64,000 bases of DNA from UBA1240 sp045599185 (GTDB lineage: Bacteria > Spirochaetota > Spirochaetia > Treponematales > Treponemataceae): positions 124,001 through 188,000 of the forward strand of contig JAZRVO010000012.1 of assembly GCA_045599185.1 (NCBI GenBank), written 5' to 3'. The notes below the pieces were generated by a model. It saw only the letters and a list, made by a program, of their open reading frames with translations. It ran no database searches and was not told the DNA's origin. Shown here in pieces: positions 41,377 through 51,182 of this stretch (the stretch's first letter is position 1; every line of letters begins with the position of its first letter). A program made the translations under genes and the position numbers.

Positions 41377-42198
41377 ATGAACGAAAAACAGTGGCAGCAT
41401 TTCTGCAATTTTAAAACCGAATTCAGAAAGCAAATTGAAAGCTGGCAGAAAATTATTGATGATTCGCCCAAAAAAGAATTTTTAAGAACTTTAATTATTC
41501 AGGCCGCCCAAAAAGACAAAGTACCGGCCTACAGCCTTGAAAACCTGATAATTTACAACACGGCTTTAGACGAAGTGCAGAAAAGCGACAGAATTGCGGC
41601 CATTGCCGTGGGCGACAACCCGGGCAAAGACGAACAGCTGAATAAAAACCGCAAGTATCTTGTAGGGCAGGCTGGAAAAGTTGCCGCAAGTTTTTTTGCC
41701 AGAAATCCGCCGCTGCAAATTGATTTCCGTAAAAACGTCATAATTCTTAACAAAACGCCTTTTCACAGTGCCAAAACCAAGGAACTTGCGGTAATTACAA
41801 AAGCCCTTGCCGCTGACAACTGCGAAGAAAGCCTTAAAATTGCAAGGTTAATTGAAGAATCTCAGGTATTTATGGCAGAAATTACTGCAAATTTGCACAA
41901 AAACCTTTGTTCGGCAGCCACCACCAGCGAAGAACACTGCGATTTATGGCTGGTTGGCTATGGCGAATTGAAAAAAGGCTTTTTTGACAGTTACAAAACC
42001 AGCCTGCAAAACTGCTACGCAGAAAAAAGTTCTGCCGCTTTTTGCCCTGCGTGGCAGAAAGTTTACGTTTTTCAGCATTTTTCAATGAACTGTTTTGCAA
42101 ACGACCTGAACAAATACAGCAGCCTGCACCCGCAAAACAATTTGAAAGAAAGCCTTTATCAGCTGGGTTCACTGCACAAAGCAGAAATTTTTGAATGA
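41377..42198 (+). CDS. Uracil-DNA glycosylase superfamily-like protein
   Basis: The 273-residue protein carries a motif like UDG family motif 1, IAVGDNPGKDEQLNKNRKYL followed by VGQAGK, and a later VFQHFSMNCFAND that could be motif 2. The family flips and excises damaged bases in DNA. The match is by eye and the C-terminal motif is loose, so an enzyme of another UDG-like subgroup, or an inactive one, is possible. ATG 41377 has AAAGG upstream. The gene stands alone between the divergent transglutaminase-like gene and a convergent chemoreceptor. Confidence 0.65.
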   Translation: MNEKQWQHFCNFKTEFRKQIESWQKIIDDSPKKEFLRTLIIQAAQKDKVPAYSLENLIIYNTALDEVQKSDRIAAIAVGDNPGKDEQLNKNRKYLVGQAGKVAASFFARNPPLQIDFRKNVIILNKTPFHSAKTKELAVITKALAADNCEESLKIARLIEESQVFMAEITANLHKNLCSAATTSEEHCDLWLVGYGELKKGFFDSYKTSLQNCYAEKSSAAFCPAWQKVYVFQHFSMNCFANDLNKYSSLHPQNNLKESLYQLGSLHKAEIFE

Positions 42199-42354
42199 AC
42201 GGACGAATGTAAAATTTAAAAAATTTACAAAAAGCATTCTACATTTTTCAGGTAAATATTTAAAACGCAAAAAATTAGGCTAAATAAACGGCTGAAAATT
42301 TTATAACCGGCATTTCAAGTTTTAAAAATTGCGCCAAAATTAAAAGCAATTCTG

Positions 42355-42408
42355 CAAAAAAAAGCCGCCAGACTGAAATGCACTTTAAGCGCACCACAAT
42401 TTGACGGC
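42355..42408 (-). terminator. Terminator of the chemoreceptor gene at 42435
   Basis: Minus strand GCCGTCA (42402-42408) pairs with TGGCGGC (42364-42370, one G-U pair), then nine T. Confidence 0.75.
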
Positions 42409-42434
42409 TTCTTTATTTTTCAGTTTTTATTCAT

Positions 42435-44616
42435 TTACAGCTTAAAACCCTTTGTCTGTTCCAGAAGGGTAGTGCTAAGCTGGCTGTTTTTGTCCGCAAG
42501 GGAAGAAACACTTTCCACTGATTTGCTGATTACGCCCATTTTGGAATTAACGTTCTGCGTAACGCCCTTTACCTGATAGGCAAAATCCTGCAAATTTCCC
42601 ATTTCTTTTTGAACCATGGCCGCACCGCTTGTCATTTCGGAAGAACCGCCAAGAATCTGGTTGGAAATATCCTGCATAACCTTAAGCGATTCCAGAACCT
42701 GCTGTGAACCGGCCGCCTGTTCATTCATGGAATAGGAAACTTCAGACATCAGGTCGTTTACTTCGCCAATCTGTACGGAAATATTTTCAAATGCTGCGCC
42801 GGCCGCATTAGACTGGTTTACAACCGATTCAATGTTATCAACAACAATTCTAAGCATTTCGGCAATGCGGTTAGACTGTTCGCCGGCTTCTTCCGCCAGC
42901 TTACGGATTTCATCGGCAACAACACTAAAACCGCGGCCTGCATCTCCGGCGTGTGCCGCTTCAATTGCCGCATTCATTGCCAAAAGGTTGGTCTGGCTTG
43001 CAATTGCTTCAATCATGTCGTTGGCTTCAAGCAGCTGTTCCGAATGCTGCGCCGTTTCCTTAATGCTTTCAATAACACCGTCCATCGTGCTGCGGCCGTT
43101 TTCGGAAGCACCCTTAAGCTCGCTGAAAGTGCGGTTTGCCCGGCCAAGGTTTGTAGAAACAGACTGAATGTTTGCAACCATTTCTTCAATTGCAGCAGAA
43201 GAATTGTTTACGTTTTCGGACTGAACCTCAATCTGGACGTTAAGGCTTTCAATGGTTTTGCTTATTTCGTGCACAGTTGAAGTTGTTTCTTCAATGCTGG
43301 CGCTTAAGTTAACCGCATTCTGGCTTAAATTGTCCGTCTGGTCTGTAATTTCGCTAATTGCGGTTTTTGTTTCGGCTACCGTGCTGTTAAGGTTTTCACT
43401 TACGCCGCCAAGCTGTTCCGCATTCTTTATAATTGAATAAATTATGTCACGCAGAACATCAACAAAACTGTTGAAGTTTCCGCTGATTCGGCTAATAACG
43501 TCGTTGCCGCGCTGGGGCAGTTTTAATGTCAAATCTCCGCCGCCGGTTGCAAGGCCGCCCAAACCGTTGGCAATAACCTGCATGGGTACAACCAGCCGTT
43601 TTGCAAAAAAGAAAGAAAAAATAGTAACCGCAGTCATTACAAAAATGAACCACAAAATTGAAGCCTTAAACTGGTCTGCAATTGCCCTAAACAGGAACGA
43701 GCTCTCAATAAAAATACCAAGGGTCATGTCCGTACCGCCAATCGGGGCAAACCCAAACAGGCAATTTTCACCGTCAAGACGGTATTCTACCGTGTGAAAA
43801 TCATCTTTACGGGCAACCATCTGGTCTGCATACGGCTTAAAAGCCGAAGGTAAATCGGCAGCAGTTTTGCTGACTGTTTTTTTGGAAGAACCCTGACCTT
43901 CAACATGAATGACCATGTCTTCATTCCAGTGATAAACAACCGTACCCTTTTCATTCAGAATAACCATTTTAATCGGCACGCCAAAAGTCTGCCTTGCCAT
44001 GTTCTGTACGTTTTCAAGCTCGTTTGCAAACAAATCCCAGGAAACAGAACCAGCAATCATGCCGTTAAGCTGGTTTTTAGAATTAAAAACCGTCTGGCAA
44101 ATCATAATCTGCCGCACGCCGTTACTTAGAGAAACAACAGGTTCAGAAACCTTGCTTAATTTTAAGCGGCCGGTATTATTGGTAATAATTTCCTTAAAAT
44201 AATCGCGGCCGGCAATGGAAGAAAGACTTGCAGAAGGACTGTTGTTATCGCTGGTTGCCATATCGTCGAAATACGGGTTACCGCTGCCTGTGTTGTGATA
44301 GGTACCGTCGTTTTTGGCAAGAATGATTTTTTCAAAAAAAACCGTCGCCTACAATGGAAGTACAGGGCTTTTTGGCAACAGACCAGTCGTGTTCGCCAAC
44401 TTCCGTAAATTCAGAAAGGCTGCGCACAATGGCAAGCTTTTCGCCAAAAAAAGTGCTTACGCTTTGCGCCGCATTTGTACAGAAAGTATCGTAATACTGA
44501 AACTTTTCCTTTCGCGTAGAACCAAGGCTCATCAGCAGGATGATTGCGCAGCTGGCAACAACCGGAATGAAAGAAATTAAAAAGAAACTTATGCGAAGCT
44601 TGAAATTTAACTTCAT
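42435..44616 (-). pseudogene. Methyl-accepting chemotaxis protein interrupted by a frameshift in an 8-T tract
   Basis: A receptor starts at ATG 44616 (GAGG ribosome site) with a membrane helix (ISFFLISFIPVVASCAIILLM) and reads to TSIVGDGFF, where the frame stops at 44332 right after eight consecutive T on the coding strand (44334-44341). If one T is dropped, translation continues as FFEKIILAKNDGTYHNTGSG through a Cache-like sensor, second helix, HAMP and the signalling hairpin NLLAMNAAIEAAHAGDAGRG to 42435. The whole would be about 726 residues. Everything beyond the tract looks intact, so this is a sequencing error, a phase-variable switch, or a recent mutation; transcriptional slippage at the tract could also restore the product. 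Confidence 0.9.
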
Positions 44617-44797
44617 AAAAAACCTCATTACAGCAAAGTTTTGCCACGCCAAATGCTTAAGGCTTATAACTTTGCCGGTGCTTACGGTTTAAAACAAACC
44701 GCAGATAAAAATTAACCTGTAAAAAACAAAGCTCATTCAGACTATCGGTTGCAAGACCGATGCATTTAAGACTTTTGCAGGCGATTTTTGCCAAAGC

Positions 44798-44832
44798 AAA
44801 AAAAAGACGCAAGGCAGAAAGCCCTGCGCCTT
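44798..44832 (-). terminator. Terminator of the transporter gene at 44902
   Basis: Minus strand AGGCGCAGGGC pairs with GCCTTGCGTCT across TTTCT, followed by eight T. Confidence 0.75.
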
Positions 44833-44901
44833 TCCTAATTCTACGCTAACTTTGCAGAATTGGCAAAATTTTTTTCAGTTTTCAAATTGAAGCTACGCCC
44901 A

Positions 44902-46251
44902 CTACGCCCACAAAAGCCAAAGCACAATTGAAGCAACCACCGTAGTGAAAACCGTAAACGAACCGGCAATTTTTAACCAGCCGCCAAAATTCATCGGGTA
45001 ACCTTCCTTTTTAAGAATGCCCATTGCAACAACGTTGGCACTTGCACCATACGGCGTAAGGTTTCCGCCCAGGCACGAACCAACTAAAAGCGCAAACATG
45101 TACAGTTCCTTGGCAATGCCCATGTCCACGGCAAGGCTTCCTGCAACCGGCAGCATTACAATAATATAAGGCACATTGTCTACAAAGCCGGAAATTATAA
45201 CGCTGACCGCCAGAATAAGGACAAAACCAAGCAGAACGCTGTCACCGCAAACGCCGGACAGAAAACCTGCAAAATCTGCCAGCAGCCCGACTTCGCTGAT
45301 TGCGCCTACAACGACAAAAATGCCAATCAAAAAGAAAATCGTTTCCCAGTCCAGGCCTTTTATCATTTCACCGGTTTCGGCACCGGTTTTTTTCTGAACA
45401 AAGCGGTACCAGATTACGCCGATTATACCCAGAAGCATTACAAAAGCACCGGAAAGACACGGAAAAACGTATTCCGTTATTTCTTCCGGAATGAAGGAAA
45501 TAAGTGCCAGCCCGAAAATCATGGTTAAAAGCAGCACTGCCGGAAGATAGCCGATTGCAGTTTCCCTGTCGGCAACGGGTTTTTCCTTCTGCCTTGCAAA
45601 AAAACAGTAAAAAAACAGACAGCCGGCAAGCATACCAGCCTGAATGATAAAGAAAATTGAAAGTTTTCCGCTGTGAACAAAAAAGTCGTTGAATGTATAG
45701 CCGGCGTAAGCTGCAAAAATCATGGAAGGCGGATCGCCGACCAGAGTTGCAGTACCTTCAAGATTGGACATAACGGCAAGACCAATCATAAAAAAAGTGG
45801 GGTTTATCTTTAACTTTTTGCACATTGCAAGGGCAATTGGTGCCATAACCAGCACCGTTGCAACGTTTTCTACAAAAATTGAAATAATGCCGGTCATTGC
45901 AAGAATAAGAACAATTGCAAGCCCCGTGCTTGGCGAAATTTTTACAATCCAGTCGGCAATGCAGGCCGGCACCCTTGAATAAATGAAAAGTGCCGCAATG
46001 GTCATGCTGCCCACATAAATCATCAGAACATTCCAGTTTATAAGGTCTGCAAAAACGTGAAAAATCGTTGCCAAAGCCGGCGTGTTCCAGGCGGCGCCTT
46101 CCAGATAAAAAATTTTTCCCGGCATAAAAAGGGCAAGAACAACAACAATCAGCGCCGCGCCGCTGGTAAACCACACCTTTTTATCCTGAAAACAAATAAC
46201 AAGCAGGTACATCAAAACCGCAAGTGCCAGAATAAACCACTTAATTTCCAT
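44902..46251 (-). CDS. SLC13/ArsB/NhaD-type anion or sodium-coupled transporter
   Basis: The 449-residue integral membrane protein has about eleven hydrophobic segments and the two-fold repeat of the ion-transporter superfamily. The first half has SIFVENVATVLVMAPIALAM and GTATLVGDPPSMIFAAYAGYTF; the second half has SGFVDNVPYIIVMLPVAGSLA and CLGGNLTPYGASANVVAMGI. These paired hairpin motifs bind substrate in SLC13, CitM and ArsB/NhaD proteins. The substrate (dicarboxylate, arsenite, or sodium/proton) is not decidable. ATG 46251 has GGGAGG upstream. It lies alone between terminators. Confidence 0.88.
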   Translation of the reverse strand: MEIKWFILALAVLMYLLVICFQDKKVWFTSGAALIVVVLALFMPGKIFYLEGAAWNTPALATIFHVFADLINWNVLMIYVGSMTIAALFIYSRVPACIADWIVKISPSTGLAIVLILAMTGIISIFVENVATVLVMAPIALAMCKKLKINPTFFMIGLAVMSNLEGTATLVGDPPSMIFAAYAGYTFNDFFVHSGKLSIFFIIQAGMLAGCLFFYCFFARQKEKPVADRETAIGYLPAVLLLTMIFGLALISFIPEEITEYVFPCLSGAFVMLLGIIGVIWYRFVQKKTGAETGEMIKGLDWETIFFLIGIFVVVGAISEVGLLADFAGFLSGVCGDSVLLGFVLILAVSVIISGFVDNVPYIIVMLPVAGSLAVDMGIAKELYMFALLVGSCLGGNLTPYGASANVVAMGILKKEGYPMNFGGWLKIAGSFTVFTTVVASIVLWLLWA

Positions 46252-46313
46252 AAAACCTCCCATGCTGAATATTTAAAAGAAGTGCTGTTTTAAAATTTCA
46301 GCATTTTTTCAGC

Positions 46314-46378
46314 AAAAAAAGACCTTTTATCCAAAAGCAGAAAAACTTTTACATTTTACAACTTTCAGATAAAAGGTC
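46314..46378. terminator. Terminator between hflX and the transporter gene
   Basis: GACCTTTTATC (46321-46331) pairs with GATAAAAGGTC (46368-46378), with seven A before the first arm (T on the minus strand). The 46391-46588 stretch beyond it has only small stems (GGCGAAA/TTTCGCC at 46404-46444) and no gene. Confidence 0.7.
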
Positions 46379-46588
46379 TTGTTTTCGGCTTTTTGCCGAA
46401 TGGCGAAACCAGTTTGAAAAACAAACGGGTATGTTGATTTCGCCACAAGGAACTACTCCCCTTTTAATTGCCAGATTTTACATTAAAAACGGCAAAAACA
46501 CAACGCCCGGCATTTTTTACCGGCCGCCTGATTTTTACGTTTTACAAAACCGGCAACCGGCAGAAAAAACTTTAAAGCGGAAAGCCCT

Positions 46589-48064
46589 TTATTTTTCAAC
46601 AGCAAAGGGCGCAAGCTGACTTTTTGCCTTGCCGTAACAACGGGCTTTTACAAAAACCCGGTCGTCAAGCCATTTTTCTTCCATTAATGTGCCGTTTTTG
46701 CGGACAAGATTTAAAAGCCCGGTCTGGTCCAGAGGAATTTCGTAAGTTTCAATTTCGCCCAGAAGGCGTTTTGAAATTTCTTCAACCAGCTCTTCAAAAC
46801 CGGTTTTCTGTTTTGCGCTGATGCAAAAACCGTCTGCAAAATTTTCTTTCAGCAGTTCAAGCTGAAATTTTTCCGCAGCATCAATTTTGTTAAGGGCTAC
46901 AATTACGGGCACGTCATCTGCGCCAATTTCTTCCAGAACCCGCTTAACGGTTTTGTACTGTTCCATTGCGGCAAAATCGCTGCTGTCCAAAACCAAAAGC
47001 AGCAAATCGGCCTCGCTGGCTTCTTCAAGGGTAGACTTAAACGCGTCAACAAGGCTGTGGGGCAAATTGCCGATAAAACCAACCGTGTCCGTTAAAAGCA
47101 GGTCGCCGCCGCCGGTAAGGCTTAAACGCCGGGTTGTAGGGTCAAGGGTTGCAAAAAGCTTGTCTTCAACAAAAACGTCTGCGCCGGTAAGGGCATTTAA
47201 AAGGCTGGATTTACCGGCATTTGTATAGCCAACCAGCGCACAGCGCGGAAGCGGTACTTTTTGCCGCTGCTTTTTCATCGTGTTGCGTTCTTTTACGACC
47301 TTCTCCAGATCCTGCTTTATTTTTGCAATCCGCTTCAAAATCTGGCGCTTGTCCAGTTCCAGCTGGGTTTCTCCCGAACCTTTTGAACCGTAAGAACCGC
47401 CGCGCTGGCGTGCCATATCTCCGTAACTGTGGGCAAGCCGGGGCAAAGAATATTCCAGCCGGGCAAGTTCCACCTGAAGAACGGCTTCCTTTGTTTTGGC
47501 ACGCTGGGCAAAAATGCGCAGAATTATTTCCTGACGGTCTAAAACCGGTATTTTGGCAAGATTTTCCCAGTTCCGCTGATGGCTTGGGCTTATTTCAAAG
47601 TCAAAAACAATGCAGTCGCAGCCGGAATCTTTTGCCATCTGGCAAATTTCTGCTGCCTTGCCGCTGCCCATGCCAAACTTTGGTGCAGGCTGCAAGCGGT
47701 TCAAAAGGCAAAAACCGCCGCATTCATAGCCCAAAGTATGCACAAGACCGCGCAGTTCGCTAAACGAAGCACTTTCCTTTTGGGTAAGGGAACTGTCACC
47801 GCCGTTTTTGCCAAAATCGGCAAAAATTACGTCATTTTCGTCGCCGGTGCTAAAGCCAGCGCTGTCTTCTTCAAGTTCTTCCGTTTCTTCAGCTTCAGCG
47901 GTTTCTTCAAAAAGTTTTTCCTGCTTAAAAATAGAAAAATTCTGCTGTTTATTTGAAGAAAACTGAGAAAAATCGGCAACACGGGCAAATTTTCCCTTTT
48001 GCCAGGCAAGACCAACCAGAAAAGCTTTTACGGGTTTTTCGTATTCTTGGGCTACTTCAAACAT
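46589..48064 (-). CDS. hflX: GTPase HflX with an acidic insertion
   Basis: HflX splits stalled or stressed ribosomes. The 491 residues show the HflX N-terminal domain (GMGSGKAAEI, CDCIVFDFEISPSHQRN, LDRQEIILRIFAQRAKTKEA), the GSGETQLELDKR linker and the GTPase motifs GYTNAGKSS (G1), DTVGFIGNLPH (G3) and NKID (G4). Compared with usual HflX there is an extra acidic stretch at about residues 45-95 (FEETAEAEETEELEEDS and on). It begins six bases after the stop of the small membrane protein gene, with no clear ribosome site, so the two are coupled. Confidence 0.93.
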   Translation of the reverse strand: MFEVAQEYEKPVKAFLVGLAWQKGKFARVADFSQFSSNKQQNFSIFKQEKLFEETAEAEETEELEEDSAGFSTGDENDVIFADFGKNGGDSSLTQKESASFSELRGLVHTLGYECGGFCLLNRLQPAPKFGMGSGKAAEICQMAKDSGCDCIVFDFEISPSHQRNWENLAKIPVLDRQEIILRIFAQRAKTKEAVLQVELARLEYSLPRLAHSYGDMARQRGGSYGSKGSGETQLELDKRQILKRIAKIKQDLEKVVKERNTMKKQRQKVPLPRCALVGYTNAGKSSLLNALTGADVFVEDKLFATLDPTTRRLSLTGGGDLLLTDTVGFIGNLPHSLVDAFKSTLEEASEADLLLLVLDSSDFAAMEQYKTVKRVLEEIGADDVPVIVALNKIDAAEKFQLELLKENFADGFCISAKQKTGFEELVEEISKRLLGEIETYEIPLDQTGLLNLVRKNGTLMEEKWLDDRVFVKARCYGKAKSQLAPFAVEK

Positions 48065-48070
48065 TTACGC

Positions 48071-48451
48071 TTATTCGTCACTTTCGCCGCTGTCACCGTC
48101 GGCTTCATCGTCAGCATCGTCTTCATCTTCTTCAATGCCGGCAACGCTGCCTTCATCTTCCCTCTGCATTTTTTCAGCGCGCAAAGTACGGGCTTCTTCT
48201 TCCAGCGGCTGAACCTGTGCCAGATATTTTTTTACCTGCATAGTGTCGTAATAGCAGATGCCGGCACAAACCGCCAGCAGAACGCCCATTAAAATGTAAA
48301 ACCAGAAAGCAGGCTGATCATTTTTGTAGCCCTGATAAGTGTAATAGGCAAGCAGAACAAAAACGATTACGCAAAGAGTGCGGTTCCGTTCAAAATCCTG
48401 CTTTTTTTTAGTCAACAATTCAATTTTTTTCTCTAGTTCAAGTAATTCCAT
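48071..48451 (-). CDS. Small membrane protein with coiled coil and acidic tail
   Basis: I do not recognise a family for this 126-residue protein. It starts with a heptad-like helix (MELLELEKKIELLTKKKQDF), has two membrane helices (TLCVIVFVLLAYYTY and FWFYILMGVLLAVCAGICYY), another helix, and ends in an almost purely Asp/Glu tail. It is co-transcribed with hflX. ATG 48451 is chosen because the -10-like TAAACT ends seven bases before it, the same spacing as ettA; a start 30 codons earlier would include that promoter. Confidence 0.68.
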   Translation of the reverse strand: MELLELEKKIELLTKKKQDFERNRTLCVIVFVLLAYYTYQGYKNDQPAFWFYILMGVLLAVCAGICYYDTMQVKKYLAQVQPLEEEARTLRAEKMQREDEGSVAGIEEDEDDADDEADGDSGESDE

Positions 48452-48458
48452 GCCTTCA

Positions 48459-48464
48459 AGTTTA
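48459..48464 (-). promoter_or_regulatory. -10 element of the small membrane protein gene, leaderless type
   Basis: TAAACT on the minus strand, then seven bases to the ATG at 48451. No convincing -35 box. Confidence 0.4.
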
Positions 48465-48629
48465 GCTTTTTTTTGCAAAATTGCATAGTTGAAATAAATG
48501 AAGCTACTTTTTATATTATGAACAATTAAGAACAGTCCCAAAAACTGAAGTTCTGAAACTTTTCCTATAAATTATCTGTAGCGCGTTTTAACAGCGTGCC
48601 TGCAAAACTGAAAAAAAACCGGAGAACGT

Positions 48630-49814
48630 ATGCAGCTTGGAATACCGATTTTTATGCTTTTTGCCGTTTACGGCATTGTAAACACATTTTTGCCCGTTCT
48701 TCTGCGCATTCAGGGGCACACGGCAACAAACATTGGCATTCTGCTGGCACTTTTTGAAATTTCGGGCATAATTTTTCCGTTCCTGCTAAGCCCAAAACTT
48801 GAAAACAGTAAAAGCAAATACCGCTTTCTGCTTTTCAGCGCCGCGGTAATGGCCGTTACAAGTTTTCCGCTGATACTTTTCAGCAATTTCTGGGGTTCGG
48901 CACTTTGCCTTGCAGTTTTTGCCATTGGTTTTAAGGGCGCAGTACCGGCAAGCGATACGATGATAAACCTTTCCCTTGGCGAAAACCGCGCCCAGTACGG
49001 CACAATCCGGGTTTTCGGTTCAATCGGCTTTGTAATTATGACCCTTATAATGCAGGCATTTTTAAATGGCGAAACCGCTTCCAAAAGCCAGCTTTGCATC
49101 TGGTTTGCCCTGCCGGCTTTTATGTTCCTGCTAAGCCTTTTTATTTTTCCAAAAGAATTAAAAACCGGTTCAATTCACCAAAAGCAAAACACCCAAACTG
49201 AAAAATCAGCCGACGCAAACACTTTTCAAAAAACCAAAGGCTTTTTTGCAGGGTTTCCGCCGTTTTTTATTGCCGTTATTTTTCTGCTTTTTGCCACTTT
49301 TTTTGCGCTTACGCCTGCCACCAAGCTTTTTTCGCTTTACGTGCAGGAATACCTGCATCTGGACTGCGCACCGGCACTTTGGGCGCTTTCGGCAACAACA
49401 GAAATACCGTTCATGTTTTTTTCGGGGAAATTTTTAAAACGCTTTGGCAGCGTAAAGCTGATTATTTTTTGTGCAGCCGTTGCCGGGGTGAGGGTTTTAA
49501 TTTACATTTTAATTCCAAATCTGGCCGGTGCAATTATCGGACAGTCTCTAAATGCCGTAACTTACGGGCTTTTGCACCCGGCCGCCGTGCTCTTTGCCGC
49601 CGAATACGCGCCGGAAAACGCCAAAACCACGGGCAACGCAATGTATTCGCTTTTTGCAGTTGGGTTTGCGGCCATTATTGGCAATGCAACCGGCGGTTTT
49701 GTAATTGACCATTTTGGTTACCCGGCACTTTTTTACAGTTTTGGCATTATACCCTTTTTAGCCCTTGGCATCTTTGCTCTAATTTACAGGCACATAAAAC
49801 CGGCCAAAAACTAA
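48630..49814 (+). CDS. MFS transporter (MFS_1-like/HcaT group)
   Basis: The 394-residue protein has twelve hydrophobic helices and starts MQLGIPIFMLFAVYGIVNTFLPVLL. Motifs GTIRVFGSIGFVI and SLNAVTYGLLHPAAV are typical of the MFS_1-like group that contains the phenylpropionate transporter HcaT and nucleoside symporters. The substrate cannot be inferred. GGAG lies before the ATG. The gene stands alone, divergent from the hflX operon, and is followed by a strong bidirectional terminator. Confidence 0.85.
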   Translation: MQLGIPIFMLFAVYGIVNTFLPVLLRIQGHTATNIGILLALFEISGIIFPFLLSPKLENSKSKYRFLLFSAAVMAVTSFPLILFSNFWGSALCLAVFAIGFKGAVPASDTMINLSLGENRAQYGTIRVFGSIGFVIMTLIMQAFLNGETASKSQLCIWFALPAFMFLLSLFIFPKELKTGSIHQKQNTQTEKSADANTFQKTKGFFAGFPPFFIAVIFLLFATFFALTPATKLFSLYVQEYLHLDCAPALWALSATTEIPFMFFSGKFLKRFGSVKLIIFCAAVAGVRVLIYILIPNLAGAIIGQSLNAVTYGLLHPAAVLFAAEYAPENAKTTGNAMYSLFAVGFAAIIGNATGGFVIDHFGYPALFYSFGIIPFLALGIFALIYRHIKPAKN

Positions 49815-49863
49815 AACACCAAATCAAAAAATGCTGACAATTTAACCTTTGTCTTTTGCGCAT

Positions 49864-49924
49864 AAAAAAAACTGACCGGCATCAGGCACTTTAAAAGCGA
49901 GCTTCAACCGCCGGTCAGTTTTTT
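49864..49924. terminator. Bidirectional terminator after MFS gene
   Basis: AAAAAAACTGACCGGC pairs with GCCGGTCAGTTTTTT; ten GC-rich pairs with A and T runs on both sides. Confidence 0.85.
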
Positions 49925-50029
49925 CATTTAAAATTAACGCATTAACGCAGCAAACTGCAAAAATATTTATTCCAAACTTCAAGTTTTAAATATTTGCCTG
50001 AAAATTGTATAGTGATTTTATAAATAGCA

Positions 50030-50107
50030 TCCGCAGGGCAGGCACGGACACGGAAAAAATTACGCCGTACGCATGCACAAGTCTTTTTTTTGTGACAGAG
50101 ACTGTTC
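50030..50107 (+). repeat. Dispersed intergenic repeat, copy X2
   Basis: Same block order as the inverted copy at 37141-37222: CCGCAGGGCAGGCACGGACAC, A run, T run, GACAGAGACTGTT. The gap 49925-50154 has no gene. Confidence 0.6.
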
Positions 50108-50154
50108 TAGCGGTTGCTATTTTGTAAATTTTACAAGCTCAACATCCGGGCTAT

Positions 50155-51033
50155 TTAAATTTTCAAGGTTTCTTTTACAAAACGGCAAACTTCTTCCTTG
50201 CCGCCCTTGCAAAGGGCACTTATAAGCGGCCGGGCAATCATCACCTGCGACGCGCCAAAATAGCCTGCCACAAACAAATCCCGTTCCTTCCTTATGCCGC
50301 CGTCAATCCATATTTCGCCTGCATAATTTTTCAGTTCCCCTGCATGTTCGGCTAAAAAATCAATTGTGCTGCCGGTGCGGTTTTCTACCCGGCCGCCGTG
50401 GTTGCTTATTACCACAATTTCCGGCTTAACTTCCTTTACAAGTTCAATGTCTGCGCTTGTAAAAACGCCCTTAATGGCAAAAGGCATTTTGGATTTTTCC
50501 CGGATTTCCTTAATTTGCGCCGGTGTTTTCTGTTCAAGCTTAACAAGGTTGCGCATTGTAACAATGTTGTAGGAATCGATGTCAACGCCGGCAATTTCTG
50601 CAACGTCTTTAGCCCATTCAATTCGTTCAAGAATTTTTTCGTTAGCGTAGGGCTTTATAAAAACCGCGCCCTTTTTTCCGGCATTTTTCAGCGCGGCAAT
50701 TCCGTATTTTATTTTTTCGTCCGGGCAGCCGTCTCCAATTGAAAGTTTAATGCCGGCTTCAACGCAGGCATCAATTATCTGCTGGTAATAAGGTTCTTCG
50801 GTTTCAAAACCAATGTTTTCTACGCTGCCGGTTATTGGGGCAAGGCGCACCTGCGGTTTTTTGCATTCAAAAAGTTCATCGTCGCTTACGTTTCTGGGGT
50901 AAATGTTCCAGTCTGCGCAGTTTAACTGAAAATTTATGTTGTTTCTGATTCCGCCCATGCCGGGCAATTCGCCAAGGCAGCCATAACCATTGCATTCACT
51001 GCAAAAATGGCATTTTGCTTTTTTTACTGTCAT
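50155..51033 (-). CDS. FMN-dependent alpha-hydroxy-acid dehydrogenase-like protein
   Basis: This 292-residue protein has the C-terminal half of the FMN-dependent hydroxy-acid dehydrogenase barrel: FAIKGVFTSADIELV (Lys binding FMN N1), VVISNHGGRVENRTGSTIDFL (catalytic His), and WIDGGIRKERDLFVAGYFGA with MIARPL (phosphate loop). It is shorter than lactate or glycolate oxidases (about 350) and has an unusual N-terminus with four cysteines (KCHFCSECNGYGC) that could hold a metal or cluster. Substrate unknown; isopentenyl-diphosphate isomerase type 2 is a distant relative. The upstream sequence has a sigma-28-like box that ends six bases before the ATG. Confidence 0.82.
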   Translation of the reverse strand: MTVKKAKCHFCSECNGYGCLGELPGMGGIRNNINFQLNCADWNIYPRNVSDDELFECKKPQVRLAPITGSVENIGFETEEPYYQQIIDACVEAGIKLSIGDGCPDEKIKYGIAALKNAGKKGAVFIKPYANEKILERIEWAKDVAEIAGVDIDSYNIVTMRNLVKLEQKTPAQIKEIREKSKMPFAIKGVFTSADIELVKEVKPEIVVISNHGGRVENRTGSTIDFLAEHAGELKNYAGEIWIDGGIRKERDLFVAGYFGASQVMIARPLISALCKGGKEEVCRFVKETLKI

Positions 51034-51039
51034 AATTTT

Positions 51040-51067
51040 TTATCGGCAAATGTTTTTTGCCTATTTA
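51040..51067 (-). promoter_or_regulatory. Sigma-28-like promoter of the FMN dehydrogenase gene
   Basis: Minus strand TAAA (51064-51067), 16 bases, GCCGATAA (51040-51047), six bases to the ATG at 51033. The -10 is a perfect FliA match, the spacer one base long. Confidence 0.45.
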
Positions 51068-51098
51068 CACAGCTTAAAAGCCAAGTTTTCATAAAACG

Positions 51099-51133
51099 AA
51101 AAAAAAAGCAGTTCTACAAGCGTAAAACTGCTT
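51099..51133 (-). terminator. Terminator of dnaX-ybaB-recR operon
   Basis: Minus strand AAGCAGTTTT pairs with AGAACTGCTT (wobble included), followed by nine T. Confidence 0.8.
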
Positions 51134-51182
51134 TACCATTCAGAATAAAACTGGCTTTTTGAAGGAAAAAAACTGCACGCAC

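Noticed and set aside
44740..44780. tRNA-like fragment (GGTTGCAAGACC)
   Set aside because: No acceptor stem, anticodon arm or T-loop consensus can be built; no tRNA found anywhere in the window.
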